64,000 bases of DNA, from positions 62,001 to 126,000 of the forward strand of contig CANJYB010000006.1 in NCBI GenBank assembly GCA_947479085.1, given 5' to 3'. The translations under genes were made by a program, and so were the position numbers. Numbering within the stretch: the stretch's first letter is position 1; every line of letters begins with the position of its first letter. Shown here one piece after another: positions 52,495-61,996 of the stretch. This DNA is from Bacteroidota bacterium. GTDB lineage: Bacteria; Bacteroidota; Bacteroidia; 2-12-FULL-35-15. The notes under the pieces were generated by a model. The model had not been told where the DNA came from. It ran no database searches and saw only the letters and a program-made list of their open reading frames with translations.

Positions 52495-52752
52495 CATACC
52501 TTTTTTCATTATATGGGGTACCTTTTTTCATTATATGGGGTAACTTTAATGGTTATATGAGGTACCTTTTTTCATTATATGGGGTAACTTTAATGGTTAT
52601 ATGGGGTACCTTTTTTCATTATATGGGGTACCTTTTTTGGTTATAGGAGGTACCTTTTTTCATTATATGGGGTACCTTTTTTGGTTATATGGGGTATCTT
52701 TTTTCATTATATGGGATACCTTTATTGGTTATATGGGGTAACTTTTTTTCAA
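52495..52752 (+). repeat. 22-bp minisatellite, ATATGGGGTACC type
   Basis: ATATGGGGTA-like units start at 52511 and then every 22 bp to 52731, 11 units, with one partial copy before. Unit ends alternate irregularly between CATT and GGTT. Confidence 0.92.
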
Positions 52753-52889
52753 ACAGAACCTCCCTTTTTTCAAAACCAACCCTCTTTTTCATTCCATTTC
52801 CCATCCTACACTCTCCCAATAAACCCTTATTTTAACAAACATTAGAATTCCATAACGCTCTCATAATCCAAATCATCCATTATTTTCCG

Positions 52890-52897
52890 TACTTTTG
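52890..52897 (+). promoter_or_regulatory. -7 box of the universal stress protein gene
   Basis: TACTTTTG, 22 nt before the ATG. Confidence 0.6.
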
Positions 52898-52919
52898 TAC
52901 CAAAATTTTAAAACAAACT

Positions 52920-53744
52920 ATGTCAACAACACAACAAACTTGTATTTTAGTACCCATTGATTCTACCGAACAAACTATCATCGCACTCCACCAAACCTAC
53001 AACCTGGCCCGATTAACAAATTCAAAAATCATATTATTAAGTGTAGACGAAGGCGAACCTCCATTTGTTCAAAATCGTTTGGAAATACTTGCCAAAGAAG
53101 CATCAGCAGCATCCGGTCAGCCGGTAGAAACCATGATGCGGCATGGTAATGTTTATGAAGAAATCATTAAAGTAGCCGATGTGCTTAACCCTATATTTGT
53201 AATGATAGGGCTTAGTTCCAAAATTACCGTAGGCAAAATCATTGGTAAAAACGCTTTTAAAATGGTACGTGAGTCGCATCATCCTATCATCACCATTCGC
53301 GGAAAAGTACACCGCGATGGTTGCAAAACCATACTTTTGCCACTCGATTTAACCAAAGAAACCCGCGAAAAGGTGGACAAGGCAATCGAATTGGCAAAAC
53401 TTTTTGGAGCAACAGTACGTGTTATTTCCATCCTTACCAGTACCGATGAATTTCTCGAAAATCGTTTAATATCTCTTTCCAATCAGGTTTGGAAACGCAT
53501 TAAAGAAGAAGGAATAAAATGTACCATTAAAACGCTGAGAGGAAAAGACATTGTGGACATGGTATTAAGTTATGGTCACGAAGTGGAAGCCGACTTGATT
53601 TTAATCATGAGCAAAGCAGAGTTATCTGTCAAAGAATTCTTTATCGGCACAGTAGCCCAGCGTGTTATCAACGAATCTGATATTCCCGTGGTAAGTTACC
53701 GCCCAATGGTAAGAAAAGACACCACCGTTTTTGTACCTTATTAA
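52920..53744 (+). CDS. Tandem universal stress protein
   Basis: Two Usp domains in one chain. Residues 9-140 start ILVPIDSTEQTIIALHQTYNLA; residues 145-274 start ILLPLDLTKETREKVDKAIELA. The GKIIGKNAFKMVRESHHPIITI block of the first resembles the nucleotide loop; the second has FFIGTVAQRVINESDIPVVSY, close to the G-x2-G-x9-(S/T) ATP motif but degenerate. Tandem Usp proteins are stress-response factors in the cytosol. 274 aa. Confidence 0.9.
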   Translation: MSTTQQTCILVPIDSTEQTIIALHQTYNLARLTNSKIILLSVDEGEPPFVQNRLEILAKEASAASGQPVETMMRHGNVYEEIIKVADVLNPIFVMIGLSSKITVGKIIGKNAFKMVRESHHPIITIRGKVHRDGCKTILLPLDLTKETREKVDKAIELAKLFGATVRVISILTSTDEFLENRLISLSNQVWKRIKEEGIKCTIKTLRGKDIVDMVLSYGHEVEADLILIMSKAELSVKEFFIGTVAQRVINESDIPVVSYRPMVRKDTTVFVPY

Positions 53745-53760
53745 TAGGGGAGGAGACGAC

Positions 53761-53804
53761 AAAAAAAATGCCTTTAACAGTATTCTGTTAAAGGCAATTT
53801 TTTT
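53761..53804. terminator. Bidirectional terminator with 12-bp stem
   Basis: A8, TGCCTTTAACAG, loop TATT, exact inverse, T7. It separates the stress protein gene from the convergent CotH-type gene. Confidence 0.92.
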
Positions 53805-53816
53805 ATTAGGTCATTC

Positions 53817-56465
53817 CTATAATTTTACCCACTTTACTATTTCCCCTTCCTTGGTTTTAATATAATACACCCCTGGAACTATAGCAGTTATGTTCAGGCT
53901 ATTTACCTTTTCCGATTCTATTATTTTTTGTCCAATTGAATTATACATGGAAAAAGAAATCACTTTATTGAAAAACAAAACATCACTGGCCGAGGCCGGA
54001 TTCGGATATACAAACAAAGGAGTAAGTATTTTTCCACTTAAATCATTTACACCTGCTTGGTTATTGGATGCTCCGGGAGTTGAAGAAGAAAATATTATCC
54101 AGTTAGCTGCCCCGTCTGTCTGCCTTCCATCCGAATGATTAGCTGTTTGAGCTCCGAACGAAACAGAATCTACCACCGTAATCCCATCAGATAAAATCAA
54201 AGCCAGTTGTTCTCCGGCAGAGGAAAATTTAAAATTGGTATGCAACGGTCCTTTTTCAGTTTGCTCATCGGCCCATAAAAGTGAAAAGCCATGAGCAGGA
54301 ATGACAGTTCGGGAATTTCCACTTGGAAAGCGATACTTGGTTTTATTAGGAAAAGAATCAGTAACATAATAATTGTCAATATCCACTGCAAAGTTATTTG
54401 GATTATAGATTTCAAACCAATCGCTTGTCAATTTACCAAATTCATCAGCTATGGTAGTATTATCAGCCATTAACTCATTAATATACAAAAAGTGGTAGGG
54501 CACAAATGTGCTGTCAATACCAAAGACTGCAGTGAAAGTAGTATCACTCGTTAAGTTTGTAATAATATCAGGAGTAGTTATTCCCGTATTTAACCAATTT
54601 AGAAATTTATAACCTGGGCGAGGAATAGCCTTTAAAGGAACAGGCACAGAAGTAAAATATTTTCCAGTCCAAGGATAAGGAAGTCCAATTATTCCCACTG
54701 TATTGTTATCAATAATCAAAGTGCTTATTTTTACTCTTCCGGCAGCCGTATCCGATACATTAACTGTTACATCAACTGTGTCAGTTAAAGTAAAGTAATT
54801 CATATACTGTGCACGAACTGTTTTAGGTCGTTTAGAAATAAAAGTGTGAAACCCTGTATTAATTGTATTCCAGCGTGTCACAGATGGAACTTCGGTTGCG
54901 CGTGTTGCAAGTGTTGTAGAAACAACCGGATATCGCCACCGGGTAACATGTTCCAGAACTTCAGGGTTAACTTCAGAATATAAATTATTTGCAATCGGTA
55001 AACACCTTGAAGGAAGAAACTGAGTATTTAAAAGATCTGCCGAACGATTTATAAACAGGTTTTTAAAATCCACATTCACCAGCAGCGAGCGAAGTAATAA
55101 CGTATAATTTCCTAAAGAAGCATTAGTTGCCGAAAATAATACGTTGTTTGTATAACCCACAGAACCACAGCTGCCACCAAATCCTGCATCAAGGTCATAC
55201 ATTATCCAGCGCCATCTTCCATCCAGGCATTCCGCAGTATTGGGATTATATGCAGCCGTTCTGTATCTCCACCATTTAACATTGTTATCCGGCCAATCAC
55301 CATTGCCAAAATAAATTTCGGATGCCTGGTAATCAATAAAATTCTCCACATCCATCTGGGTATTGATGTAGTTATAATTGGAGGAAATTGTCATATCATT
55401 TGAAGCAGCAAAACTTCTCATATTCAAATAATGTAAATCATCACTGGGGATGCCATGATCCACATAATCTCCTACCACCATTACAGCAACATCTGCCTGA
55501 TTAAAATGATATTTATCAGCAAAATAATTTTCGTCCATCATGTTCTTCAGCGTTTGAATTCCCCAATACTCTCCGTTAATAAAAACAATTACATATTTTT
55601 CATGCTCTACTTCAAACTTCATATTCGCAAGTATTCTACAGCCTAAGTCATCCCGTTGAAAACAATCCGGACGGTGCCCGCCATTTCGTACCAATACATT
55701 TTTATATTTATCAATTCTGTAGTCATCAAATATTTTATATCCAAATGAGTCTAACCCTCCATATATTGTCCTGGCAACCAATTGCAAAGACTTTTGCGGA
55801 GCATGACGTCCTCCGCCTCCATGGTTTTTGGCGCCACAATACTGAGATATTTTTAACGAACCATCCGTTTCATACAATTGAAAATGAACCATCGGTTCTG
55901 CATCTCCTTTGTAGTTTCCTCCATCTATAGTATCATATCCATATACGTATATCCCGGTCGAATCTGAAAAAAAGTTTCTGCTATCTGTGGTGATAGAAAC
56001 AACAGGGAAAGAAAAACGGCTACTTAATGCTGCATCTATAAAATAACTAGCAACTGAAGTAAGACTTGGCGAAAAGCCACTTTGAAATACCTTTGCTTTC
56101 AAAATATTAGTTTTATAAACTTCGCTATAAGGAGGAAGCCAACCTCTTTCATTGGCGCGTGTTGCATCGTAACCATTTACCGGATAAGAAAAACTTGGAT
56201 TCGTAGGTATCATTGAAAAGATATTCGGATCACCAATTCGGCTTTTCATCAATATTGGTGAGGAATATATAGCAGAAGACGAGGTTGGTTCATCTCCATT
56301 TAAAGTATAACGAATAGTCGCTCCTGCATTGGATGTAGAAATACTTACAAAAATTGAATCAGGATAATAACCGGAAGTATATGAAAATACCGGAGCCAAA
56401 AGTTGTGCCTTCATTGCATAAAATAGCATCACAAAAAGGATGGATAGAAGTTTAGTTTTTACCAT
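53817..56465 (-). CDS. Large T9SS-secreted CotH-kinase-like protein
   Basis: Domain order: signal peptide (MVKTKLLSILFVMLFYAMKA); a chitobiase C-terminal-type repeat (ATIRYTLNGDEPTSSSAIYSS); and a CotH domain. CotH is marked by KNVLVRNGGHRPDCFQRD, then FINGEYWGIQTLKNMMDENY and WRWIMYDLDAGFGG. An INELMAD-type lamin-tail domain (SDWFEIYNPNNFAVDIDNYY) follows, and finally a T9SS sorting domain (LFVYPNPASASDVLFF to GEIVKWVKL). CotH proteins are atypical protein kinases or spore-coat-like factors; substrate here unknown. 882 aa, likely at the cell surface. Confidence 0.88.
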   Translation of the reverse strand: MVKTKLLSILFVMLFYAMKAQLLAPVFSYTSGYYPDSIFVSISTSNAGATIRYTLNGDEPTSSSAIYSSPILMKSRIGDPNIFSMIPTNPSFSYPVNGYDATRANERGWLPPYSEVYKTNILKAKVFQSGFSPSLTSVASYFIDAALSSRFSFPVVSITTDSRNFFSDSTGIYVYGYDTIDGGNYKGDAEPMVHFQLYETDGSLKISQYCGAKNHGGGGRHAPQKSLQLVARTIYGGLDSFGYKIFDDYRIDKYKNVLVRNGGHRPDCFQRDDLGCRILANMKFEVEHEKYVIVFINGEYWGIQTLKNMMDENYFADKYHFNQADVAVMVVGDYVDHGIPSDDLHYLNMRSFAASNDMTISSNYNYINTQMDVENFIDYQASEIYFGNGDWPDNNVKWWRYRTAAYNPNTAECLDGRWRWIMYDLDAGFGGSCGSVGYTNNVLFSATNASLGNYTLLLRSLLVNVDFKNLFINRSADLLNTQFLPSRCLPIANNLYSEVNPEVLEHVTRWRYPVVSTTLATRATEVPSVTRWNTINTGFHTFISKRPKTVRAQYMNYFTLTDTVDVTVNVSDTAAGRVKISTLIIDNNTVGIIGLPYPWTGKYFTSVPVPLKAIPRPGYKFLNWLNTGITTPDIITNLTSDTTFTAVFGIDSTFVPYHFLYINELMADNTTIADEFGKLTSDWFEIYNPNNFAVDIDNYYVTDSFPNKTKYRFPSGNSRTVIPAHGFSLLWADEQTEKGPLHTNFKFSSAGEQLALILSDGITVVDSVSFGAQTANHSDGRQTDGAANWIIFSSSTPGASNNQAGVNDLSGKILTPLFVYPNPASASDVLFFNKVISFSMYNSIGQKIIESEKVNSLNITAIVPGVYYIKTKEGEIVKWVKL

Positions 56466-56516
56466 TTTCGTTTTTTTTATTAAGTATTTAATAGTTTAAT
56501 TTAAGTATTTGTACTA

Positions 56517-56524
56517 CAAAAGTA
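56517..56524 (-). promoter_or_regulatory. -7 box of the CotH-type gene
   Basis: Minus strand TACTTTTG, 51 nt before the ATG. Confidence 0.55.
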
Positions 56525-56728
56525 TCAAATTATTTCGATTAAAATAAAGGTGTTAAAGAAATTTCAGATGGGGATTTAGTTAATTCAGAAAGTAATTTTA
56601 TAGCGGAATAAGAGTAGATGCGGTTGGCATTCCTTATTAAATTATTTTCCTACAAAATTTCAGCCTTCACTTTTTTTAAAGACTTTCTTAAGAGTCCTTT
56701 CCCAGACTTTTGGGGTGATGAAAGGGGA

Positions 56729-57859
56729 TTAAAACTCTGTGACCACGTTATATAAAGTATCCCTTTCTACAGGGGTTCTTCCTACTTGTTTTATCAAATC
56801 CACCAGTTCCTGGGTAGTCAATGCCGGGTTTTGTTCTTCCGAACCGGCCATGGTATATATTTGGGTCGAATCATCAATAGTTCCGTCCATATCATCCACC
56901 CCAAAAGAAAGGGATAGCTGGGCAGTTGTGCGGCCAATCATAGGCCAGTAAGCTTTAATGTGCCCGAAATTATCCATGTATATACGCGAAATAGCATAAT
57001 TCCTCAAATCTTCAATCACCGAACTTTCCTTAATATGACTCATCTGATTGTCCTTGTTCCTGAACTTTAATGGAATGAACGTATTAAAACCATTGGTCTT
57101 GTCCTGCAGGGTTCTTAGTCGGTTCATATGGTCAATACGATGTTCAAACTTTTCAATATGTCCGTAGAGCATCGTAGCGTTAGAAGGCATTCCCAGGTTA
57201 TGCGCAGTTTCGTGTATTTCCAGCCATTCTGCCGCAGTGCATTTATCTTCACAAATCGTTTTTCTTATTTCTTCATCAAATATTTCTGCTCCGCCTCCGG
57301 GCAATGAACCTTGTCCATGTTCTTTCAAAATCTGCAATCCTTCTTTATAACTCACCTTTGCTTTTCTGCACATATATTCTAATTCCACAGCAGTAAAAGC
57401 TTTAACATGCAAATCAGGACGAATGTCTTTTATCTTTTTAATAAGATTGGCAAAATACATCAATCCCATTTTTGGGTGCACTCCGCCTACAATATGAACT
57501 TCTGTAATTGGTTGCCCGTTATAACTTCGCACTTTCTCCAAAATCTGTTCTTCCGAAAGTTCCCAGCCGCCTTCTTTTTGTTTTAGTAAACGGGAGTAAG
57601 AACAAAATTTACAATCGAACACGCAGATATTGGTAGGTTCAATATGAAAATTACGATTGAAATAAACATTATTTCCATTCTTTTTCTCACGAACATAATT
57701 AGCCAAAGTGCCAAGATAACCGAGTTCTCCTTTTTCATAAAGAAGAACCCCTTCTTCAAAAGAAATGCGTTCGTCAGCATACACTTTTTCAGCAATTAGT
57801 TTTAAATCGTTGGAGATTTTTGAATCAAATAAAACAGAGGAGGTGGTTTGAGATTGCAT
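56729..57859 (-). CDS. mqnE: Aminofutalosine synthase (radical SAM, menaquinone pathway)
   Basis: Joins SAM and a chorismate-derived enol ether to form aminofutalosine in the futalosine route to menaquinone. The radical-SAM cysteines are C79-x3-C83-x2-C86 (NICVFDCKFCSY). VHIVGGVHPKMGLMYF, GQGSLPGGGAEIFDEEIR and a MPSNATMLYGHIE block match MqnE rather than MqnC. 376 aa is normal. The other mqn genes are not in the window. Confidence 0.92.
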   Translation of the reverse strand: MQSQTTSSVLFDSKISNDLKLIAEKVYADERISFEEGVLLYEKGELGYLGTLANYVREKKNGNNVYFNRNFHIEPTNICVFDCKFCSYSRLLKQKEGGWELSEEQILEKVRSYNGQPITEVHIVGGVHPKMGLMYFANLIKKIKDIRPDLHVKAFTAVELEYMCRKAKVSYKEGLQILKEHGQGSLPGGGAEIFDEEIRKTICEDKCTAAEWLEIHETAHNLGMPSNATMLYGHIEKFEHRIDHMNRLRTLQDKTNGFNTFIPLKFRNKDNQMSHIKESSVIEDLRNYAISRIYMDNFGHIKAYWPMIGRTTAQLSLSFGVDDMDGTIDDSTQIYTMAGSEEQNPALTTQELVDLIKQVGRTPVERDTLYNVVTEF

Positions 57860-57877
57860 AAATAAAATATAAGGCTA

Positions 57878-57885
57878 CAAAGGTA
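57878..57885 (-). promoter_or_regulatory. -7 box of mqnE
   Basis: Minus strand TACCTTTG, 18 nt before the ATG. Confidence 0.6.
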
Positions 57886-58017
57886 ATAAAGAAATGACAA
57901 TGATTAATAATTAAGAACTATCCTTATAGTAAGGACTACCTATTAATTAAGGTATTAAAGACTTGCTTAAAAGGGATAATAGGTTAAAAATTATTTTAGA
58001 GGAATGCATAAAAATGG

Positions 58018-58140
58018 TGGAGGAAGACATGAAAGCAGTAAAGGCTCACTCCCCGACAGTAAATACTCACGCTGTGACAGTAAAGGTTCACGCTGTGACA
58101 GTAAATACGTGATCCCAGACAGTATTCATGTCTTCCTCCA
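58018..58140. repeat. 21-bp minisatellite enclosed by a 16-bp inverted repeat
   Basis: TGGAGGAAGACATGAA (58018-58033) is exactly inverted at 58125-58140. Between them CAGTA(AA) starts at 58036, 58057, 58078, 58099 and 58120, an exact 21-bp period, with CACGCTGTGA in the middle units. Confidence 0.88.
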
Positions 58141-58341
58141 GCTTTTAAGTTGAAGTTTTATTAAAGGTATAATTGCACCAATTCATTTTTGCCCCCTTTC
58201 ATTACCTTGGGCTCTTTTGAGTTTCATATTGTTAAGCATGAGAACAAATACCAGTCATATTTTATGTTTCCTGCACCTTTAGTTATGAACCCTGACAGGA
58301 GGTATTAAAAAAACAACTGGCAATTGAACCAATGAACTCAT

Positions 58342-58349
58342 TATCTTTG
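58342..58349 (+). promoter_or_regulatory. -7 box of the response regulator gene
   Basis: TATCTTTG, 7 nt before the ATG; nearly leaderless. Confidence 0.6.
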
Positions 58350-58356
58350 CCGAAGA

Positions 58357-59055
58357 ATGGAAAAGAAAAGAATCCTCCTAGTTGAAGACGAAGAACACCT
58401 GTTAAAAACCATCCGGCTAAACCTGGAATTGGAAAATTACGATGTTACAACGGCAGTTACAGGATATGAAGCATTAAAGGAATTTCGCAAAAGCAATTTC
58501 GATTTAATCATACTGGATGTTATGCTTCCGGAAATGAATGGTTTTGATGTATGCGAAGAAATAAGGAAGGAAAATACCAAAGTACCCGTTCTTTTTCTTA
58601 CCGCAAAGAGTTCAGGAAGCGACAGAGTGCAGGGATTAAAGATCGGTGCCGATGATTACCTTACCAAACCTTTTAATCTGGAGGAATTATTATTGCGTAT
58701 CGAAATTCTTATTCGCAGAAGCAAACCTCATGTAGATACTGCAAATGAATTAACAGTTTATACTTTTGGCAATAGCGAAATTAATTTTGTTACTTACGAG
58801 GTGAAGGACATAAACGGTGATGCTACAGGTATTACCAAAAGAGAAATTGCGTTATTAAAACTGTTGATTTCAAGAAAAGGAGAAGTTGTTTCCAGGGAAG
58901 AGATTCTGGATGCCATTTGGGGTACCGATGTGTTTCCTTCTTCCCGCACTATTGATAATTACATACTCGCTTTTCGAAAATATTTTGAAGAGAACCAGCG
59001 GGAACCGAAACATTTCCACTCCATACGAGGGGTGGGTTATAAATTTACTGATTAA
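58357..59055 (+). CDS. OmpR/PhoB-family response regulator
   Basis: Receiver domain with the acidic pocket E10-D11, phospho-acceptor D54 (ILDVMLPEMNGFD), T82 and K104 (LTKPF). A winged-helix Trans_reg_C domain follows (EIALLKLLISRKGEVVSREEIL to RTIDNYILAFRKYFEE). 232 aa is normal. No histidine kinase gene is adjacent, so it is an orphan here. The nearly leaderless transcript follows the pattern of several other genes in the window. Confidence 0.93.
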   Translation: MEKKRILLVEDEEHLLKTIRLNLELENYDVTTAVTGYEALKEFRKSNFDLIILDVMLPEMNGFDVCEEIRKENTKVPVLFLTAKSSGSDRVQGLKIGADDYLTKPFNLEELLLRIEILIRRSKPHVDTANELTVYTFGNSEINFVTYEVKDINGDATGITKREIALLKLLISRKGEVVSREEILDAIWGTDVFPSSRTIDNYILAFRKYFEENQREPKHFHSIRGVGYKFTD

Positions 59056-59056
59056 G

Positions 59057-61930
59057 CTATCTGTTACAAATACCTTTAAAAGGGCAATACTCGCAATTTT
59101 CAATTAATAAAGTTTGTTCAAACATAAGTTCTGGATTAAAAATATCCGAAAGTAATTTTTTTAATTGATTTTCAAATTCAGCTAAAACTTTCGAATCAAG
59201 TTCCGAAGTGTTTTCCACTTTCACCATTTTTAATCCTGCGCTCAATTGACGAAACGTAACAATTCCGGAGACAATATTTTCGGTTATAGCAGGATTCATT
59301 TTTTGATACATCAATGCGTACATCAATAACTGGAAGCTTTTAGCAAGATTAGCATCTGTTTTTATTTCCGACCAATCATCAAATTTTAATTCGTTATCAG
59401 CAGCTACTCCCGTTTTATAATCAACTATTCGGGTTACCTTGCCTATCGAATCTATTCTGTCTGCATTTCCTTTTATTTTTATTGGTTCTGAGCCAACTTT
59501 AATAACAGCAATTAGTTCCTGTTCCAATGCCTTTATTATAGTTGGTTGTGAGTTTTTTTCATTTTCCGCAATGCTTTTAATTTCCTCTTGTAAAAAATTA
59601 GTAATGAATTTCAGGGCCACCTTCACAGTCAGTAAATTCTTTCCATAACTTATTTCATTTTTACTGTATTCCTGCTCAAATATTTCAATAGTGGTTGCTT
59701 CCACATTTTTTTTCATTTCCTTAATATCGTCTGCTGTAATTTTTTTTCCAATGAAAGGAGTATAAAATAGCTGCAAAACTTTATGAATTACATTTCCTAA
59801 TGTATCGGCTCCAATAGTTTCTTCCACTTCATCTTCTTCTTTTAATCCCTGTATGGCCTGGAAATAGAATTGCAGTGAACAGTTCCTATACCTGTTCAAT
59901 AGGGAAGGAGAAAAACCATAATCAGCCTTTTGTTTAAGTATCTCAAGTATTTGCGGAGTTTTAATTATCTTAATTTCATTTGTTACTTTTTCAACCGAAA
60001 CAGGAATGTTGACCAGCATTTCTTTCAGTTCTATATTTGGATTTATTTTAGGTAACTCATAAATCAATTGGGTAAGGTACCTGCTTTTTTCTCCACTTCC
60101 AAACGCATCACTTTCGGTATTATAAAGCAGGTATATATTTTTCGCACGCTGAAGTAATCGGTAAAAGTGATAAGCAAAAATAGCATCCTTATCACTATAA
60201 GTTGGTAAACCGAAATGTCTTTTTAATTCAAAAGGGACAAATGAATTCACCGTTTTGGCTGAAGGCAATATATCTTCGTTGCACGAAAGAAGAATCACAT
60301 TTTCAAAATCCAGGGTACGTGTTTCCAACATTCCCATTACCTGAAGACCCATCAATGGCTCACCATAAAAAGGAAGTGTCGTTCCTCTTACTATTTGATT
60401 CAAAATGCTTCGTAAGGTTTTTAAATCGTTAATTGATGTATTGTAGTCCTTTGTTAAATCCTGTATTCGTTTAATTATTTTTGTGAATGCAAACAGGTAT
60501 TCCAATTCAAGGCTGGCTTTGTTTTCTCCTCTTTGGTCACGTTGGGTAACAATCGAATTCTTTAATAGTTCTATTAGTTGAGTTAAACAAATAAGTCCGT
60601 CATTCGGATTTTCCCAATGTCTGAAAATGGGTAATAATATTTCAAATTCTTTCTCACAAAATAATTCCGTAAAAATGTCTTTCAACATGGTTATACCCGC
60701 AAACACAATGTTTCGCCCCTGTATTACCTGAACCACCTTTTTTGCAGAATAATTTTTATTGTCTCCTGATAAGGCAATAGCAGTGTAAGGATGGCTAAGT
60801 AATTTAATTACATCACTATGATAAAAACTGTAATTCGTTTTTCCTTTGCTTAGTTTTTGCGCATTTTCATGAAGATTGAAAACAAGGTCAAAATAACCGG
60901 CAACGGGAGTGTTCTTTAATGGATACCCCATCGTTACGTTAATGTCAGTTAAGTCATCCGGCAGTGAGTGAAGAACAGGGAACAAGAGATTCTCATCTGC
61001 AAGCACCAATGCGGTGGTTTGTAAACTCTCATTTTCTTTTTTTAGCTCACTTATTAAACTTCCAGCAACTTTAGCCTGGGCCACATTTTTAGCCGCACCT
61101 ATAACGGTTATCTTTTTAGGTTCAACTGAAAGTAAATCCTCTTCAATGGTAATACTTTGTTCTTTTATTTTAGAAAAGTTTCCAATCTCGTTATACCTCC
61201 TTATAAATCTGCCAGCTTCCTGGTTTGGATTATTTATATAATAAGCGTCCGTATCCCATATTATTTCTGCTTTTCCCGAATTAAGTAATTTTTCTATGAT
61301 CTGTTCCTCAGCTTTATTCAATGCGTTGAATCCTGCAAAAATGATTTTTTCCCAGCTATGTTTATTAATTCGTTCTTCAACATTCTGCGCCACTAGCTTA
61401 TATGCAAGTCCCTGATAAGCCTGATGGTTTTCAAGCAACCTTTTTTGAAAATGGAAGTAATATTCCTTTAGCGATTTCCAGAAAGTTAAATAGCTATTTT
61501 GAAAGTCTGTCAGGTTTTCCGAATTAAGTGTCCAGTTCTCCAACTCTTTAATATCCTTTAAATTTCCGAATAATTGGGAAGCATCCACCAGGTAACGATC
61601 TATTTCATTAAAGTCATTTAATAAAACCTGACCCCATTTGCTGAACTCATCAAAGCTATCGGCTTCTCCAATGCTGGTTGATTTTACAGTTTCATATAAT
61701 TCAAATAATAAAGTGGTGGAATCAGCCAATTCCACTTCGGCAAGTAGCGCAACAAAATCTTCTGTTGCCAATATCTCAGGCGACCAGAATGTTTTTTTTA
61801 GTTCTGTTGCAAAATGGGTTTTCAGAAATAACCCAGCTCTTCTGTTGGGCAGTACAATGCATAGGTCACTTATGTCATCTTTATATTTTTCACATAAATG
61901 TAGTACAAGTTTTTCCAGGAATGATTGCAT
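59057..61930 (-). CDS. AddB-like PD-(D/E)XK nuclease with Fe-S cluster
   Basis: The N-terminal part starts with a degenerate helicase-like region (LCIVLPNRRAGLFLKTHF). The C-terminal RecB-type nuclease domain has GNVIHKVLQLFY, then NADRIDSI and IVDYKTG with the catalytic Asp and Lys. Four cysteines (one in RYRNCSLQFYF and three in ENCEYCPFKGICNR) would bind a 4Fe-4S cluster, as in AddB. 957 aa. Its partner AddA-like helicase is not in the window. The ATG is 4 nt after a TAATTTCG box on the minus strand. Confidence 0.85.
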   Translation of the reverse strand: MQSFLEKLVLHLCEKYKDDISDLCIVLPNRRAGLFLKTHFATELKKTFWSPEILATEDFVALLAEVELADSTTLLFELYETVKSTSIGEADSFDEFSKWGQVLLNDFNEIDRYLVDASQLFGNLKDIKELENWTLNSENLTDFQNSYLTFWKSLKEYYFHFQKRLLENHQAYQGLAYKLVAQNVEERINKHSWEKIIFAGFNALNKAEEQIIEKLLNSGKAEIIWDTDAYYINNPNQEAGRFIRRYNEIGNFSKIKEQSITIEEDLLSVEPKKITVIGAAKNVAQAKVAGSLISELKKENESLQTTALVLADENLLFPVLHSLPDDLTDINVTMGYPLKNTPVAGYFDLVFNLHENAQKLSKGKTNYSFYHSDVIKLLSHPYTAIALSGDNKNYSAKKVVQVIQGRNIVFAGITMLKDIFTELFCEKEFEILLPIFRHWENPNDGLICLTQLIELLKNSIVTQRDQRGENKASLELEYLFAFTKIIKRIQDLTKDYNTSINDLKTLRSILNQIVRGTTLPFYGEPLMGLQVMGMLETRTLDFENVILLSCNEDILPSAKTVNSFVPFELKRHFGLPTYSDKDAIFAYHFYRLLQRAKNIYLLYNTESDAFGSGEKSRYLTQLIYELPKINPNIELKEMLVNIPVSVEKVTNEIKIIKTPQILEILKQKADYGFSPSLLNRYRNCSLQFYFQAIQGLKEEDEVEETIGADTLGNVIHKVLQLFYTPFIGKKITADDIKEMKKNVEATTIEIFEQEYSKNEISYGKNLLTVKVALKFITNFLQEEIKSIAENEKNSQPTIIKALEQELIAVIKVGSEPIKIKGNADRIDSIGKVTRIVDYKTGVAADNELKFDDWSEIKTDANLAKSFQLLMYALMYQKMNPAITENIVSGIVTFRQLSAGLKMVKVENTSELDSKVLAEFENQLKKLLSDIFNPELMFEQTLLIENCEYCPFKGICNR

Positions 61931-61934
61931 GTCG

Positions 61935-61942
61935 CGAAATTA
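61935..61942 (-). promoter_or_regulatory. -7 box of the AddB-like gene
   Basis: Minus strand TAATTTCG, a variant box, 4 nt before the ATG. Confidence 0.45.
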
Positions 61943-61984
61943 GAAATTATAACTTATAAACGCAGAAGGAAGCATTGTTTAATT

Positions 61985-61992
61985 TACTTTTG
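61985..61992 (+). promoter_or_regulatory. -7 box of the 84-aa gene
   Basis: TACTTTTG, 4 nt before ATG 61997. It rules out the longer frame that starts at 61925. Confidence 0.6.
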
Positions 61993-61996
61993 CCGT

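Larger units (their letters stand above)
52012..52919. other. 900-bp intergenic stretch with a long palindrome and a minisatellite
   Basis: Holds the palindrome at 52097-52222, the 22-bp array at 52495-52752 and the promoter of the stress protein gene. The short frame at 52223-52405 has no support. Confidence 0.65.
57860..58356. other. 500-bp spacer between mqnE and the response regulator
   Basis: Apart from the two promoters and the repeat structure at 58018-58140, I see nothing here. Confidence 0.6.

Noticed and set aside
52495-52752. Possible CRISPR array
   Set aside because: Units follow each other with no unique spacers of about 30 nt, the period is only 22 bp, and no cas gene is near. 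The same applies to the 37.6-kb and 58.1-kb arrays.
61925-61996. Upstream extension of the 84-aa protein
   Set aside because: The -7 box at 61985-61992 lies inside it, and it would overlap the start and promoter of the divergent nuclease gene.
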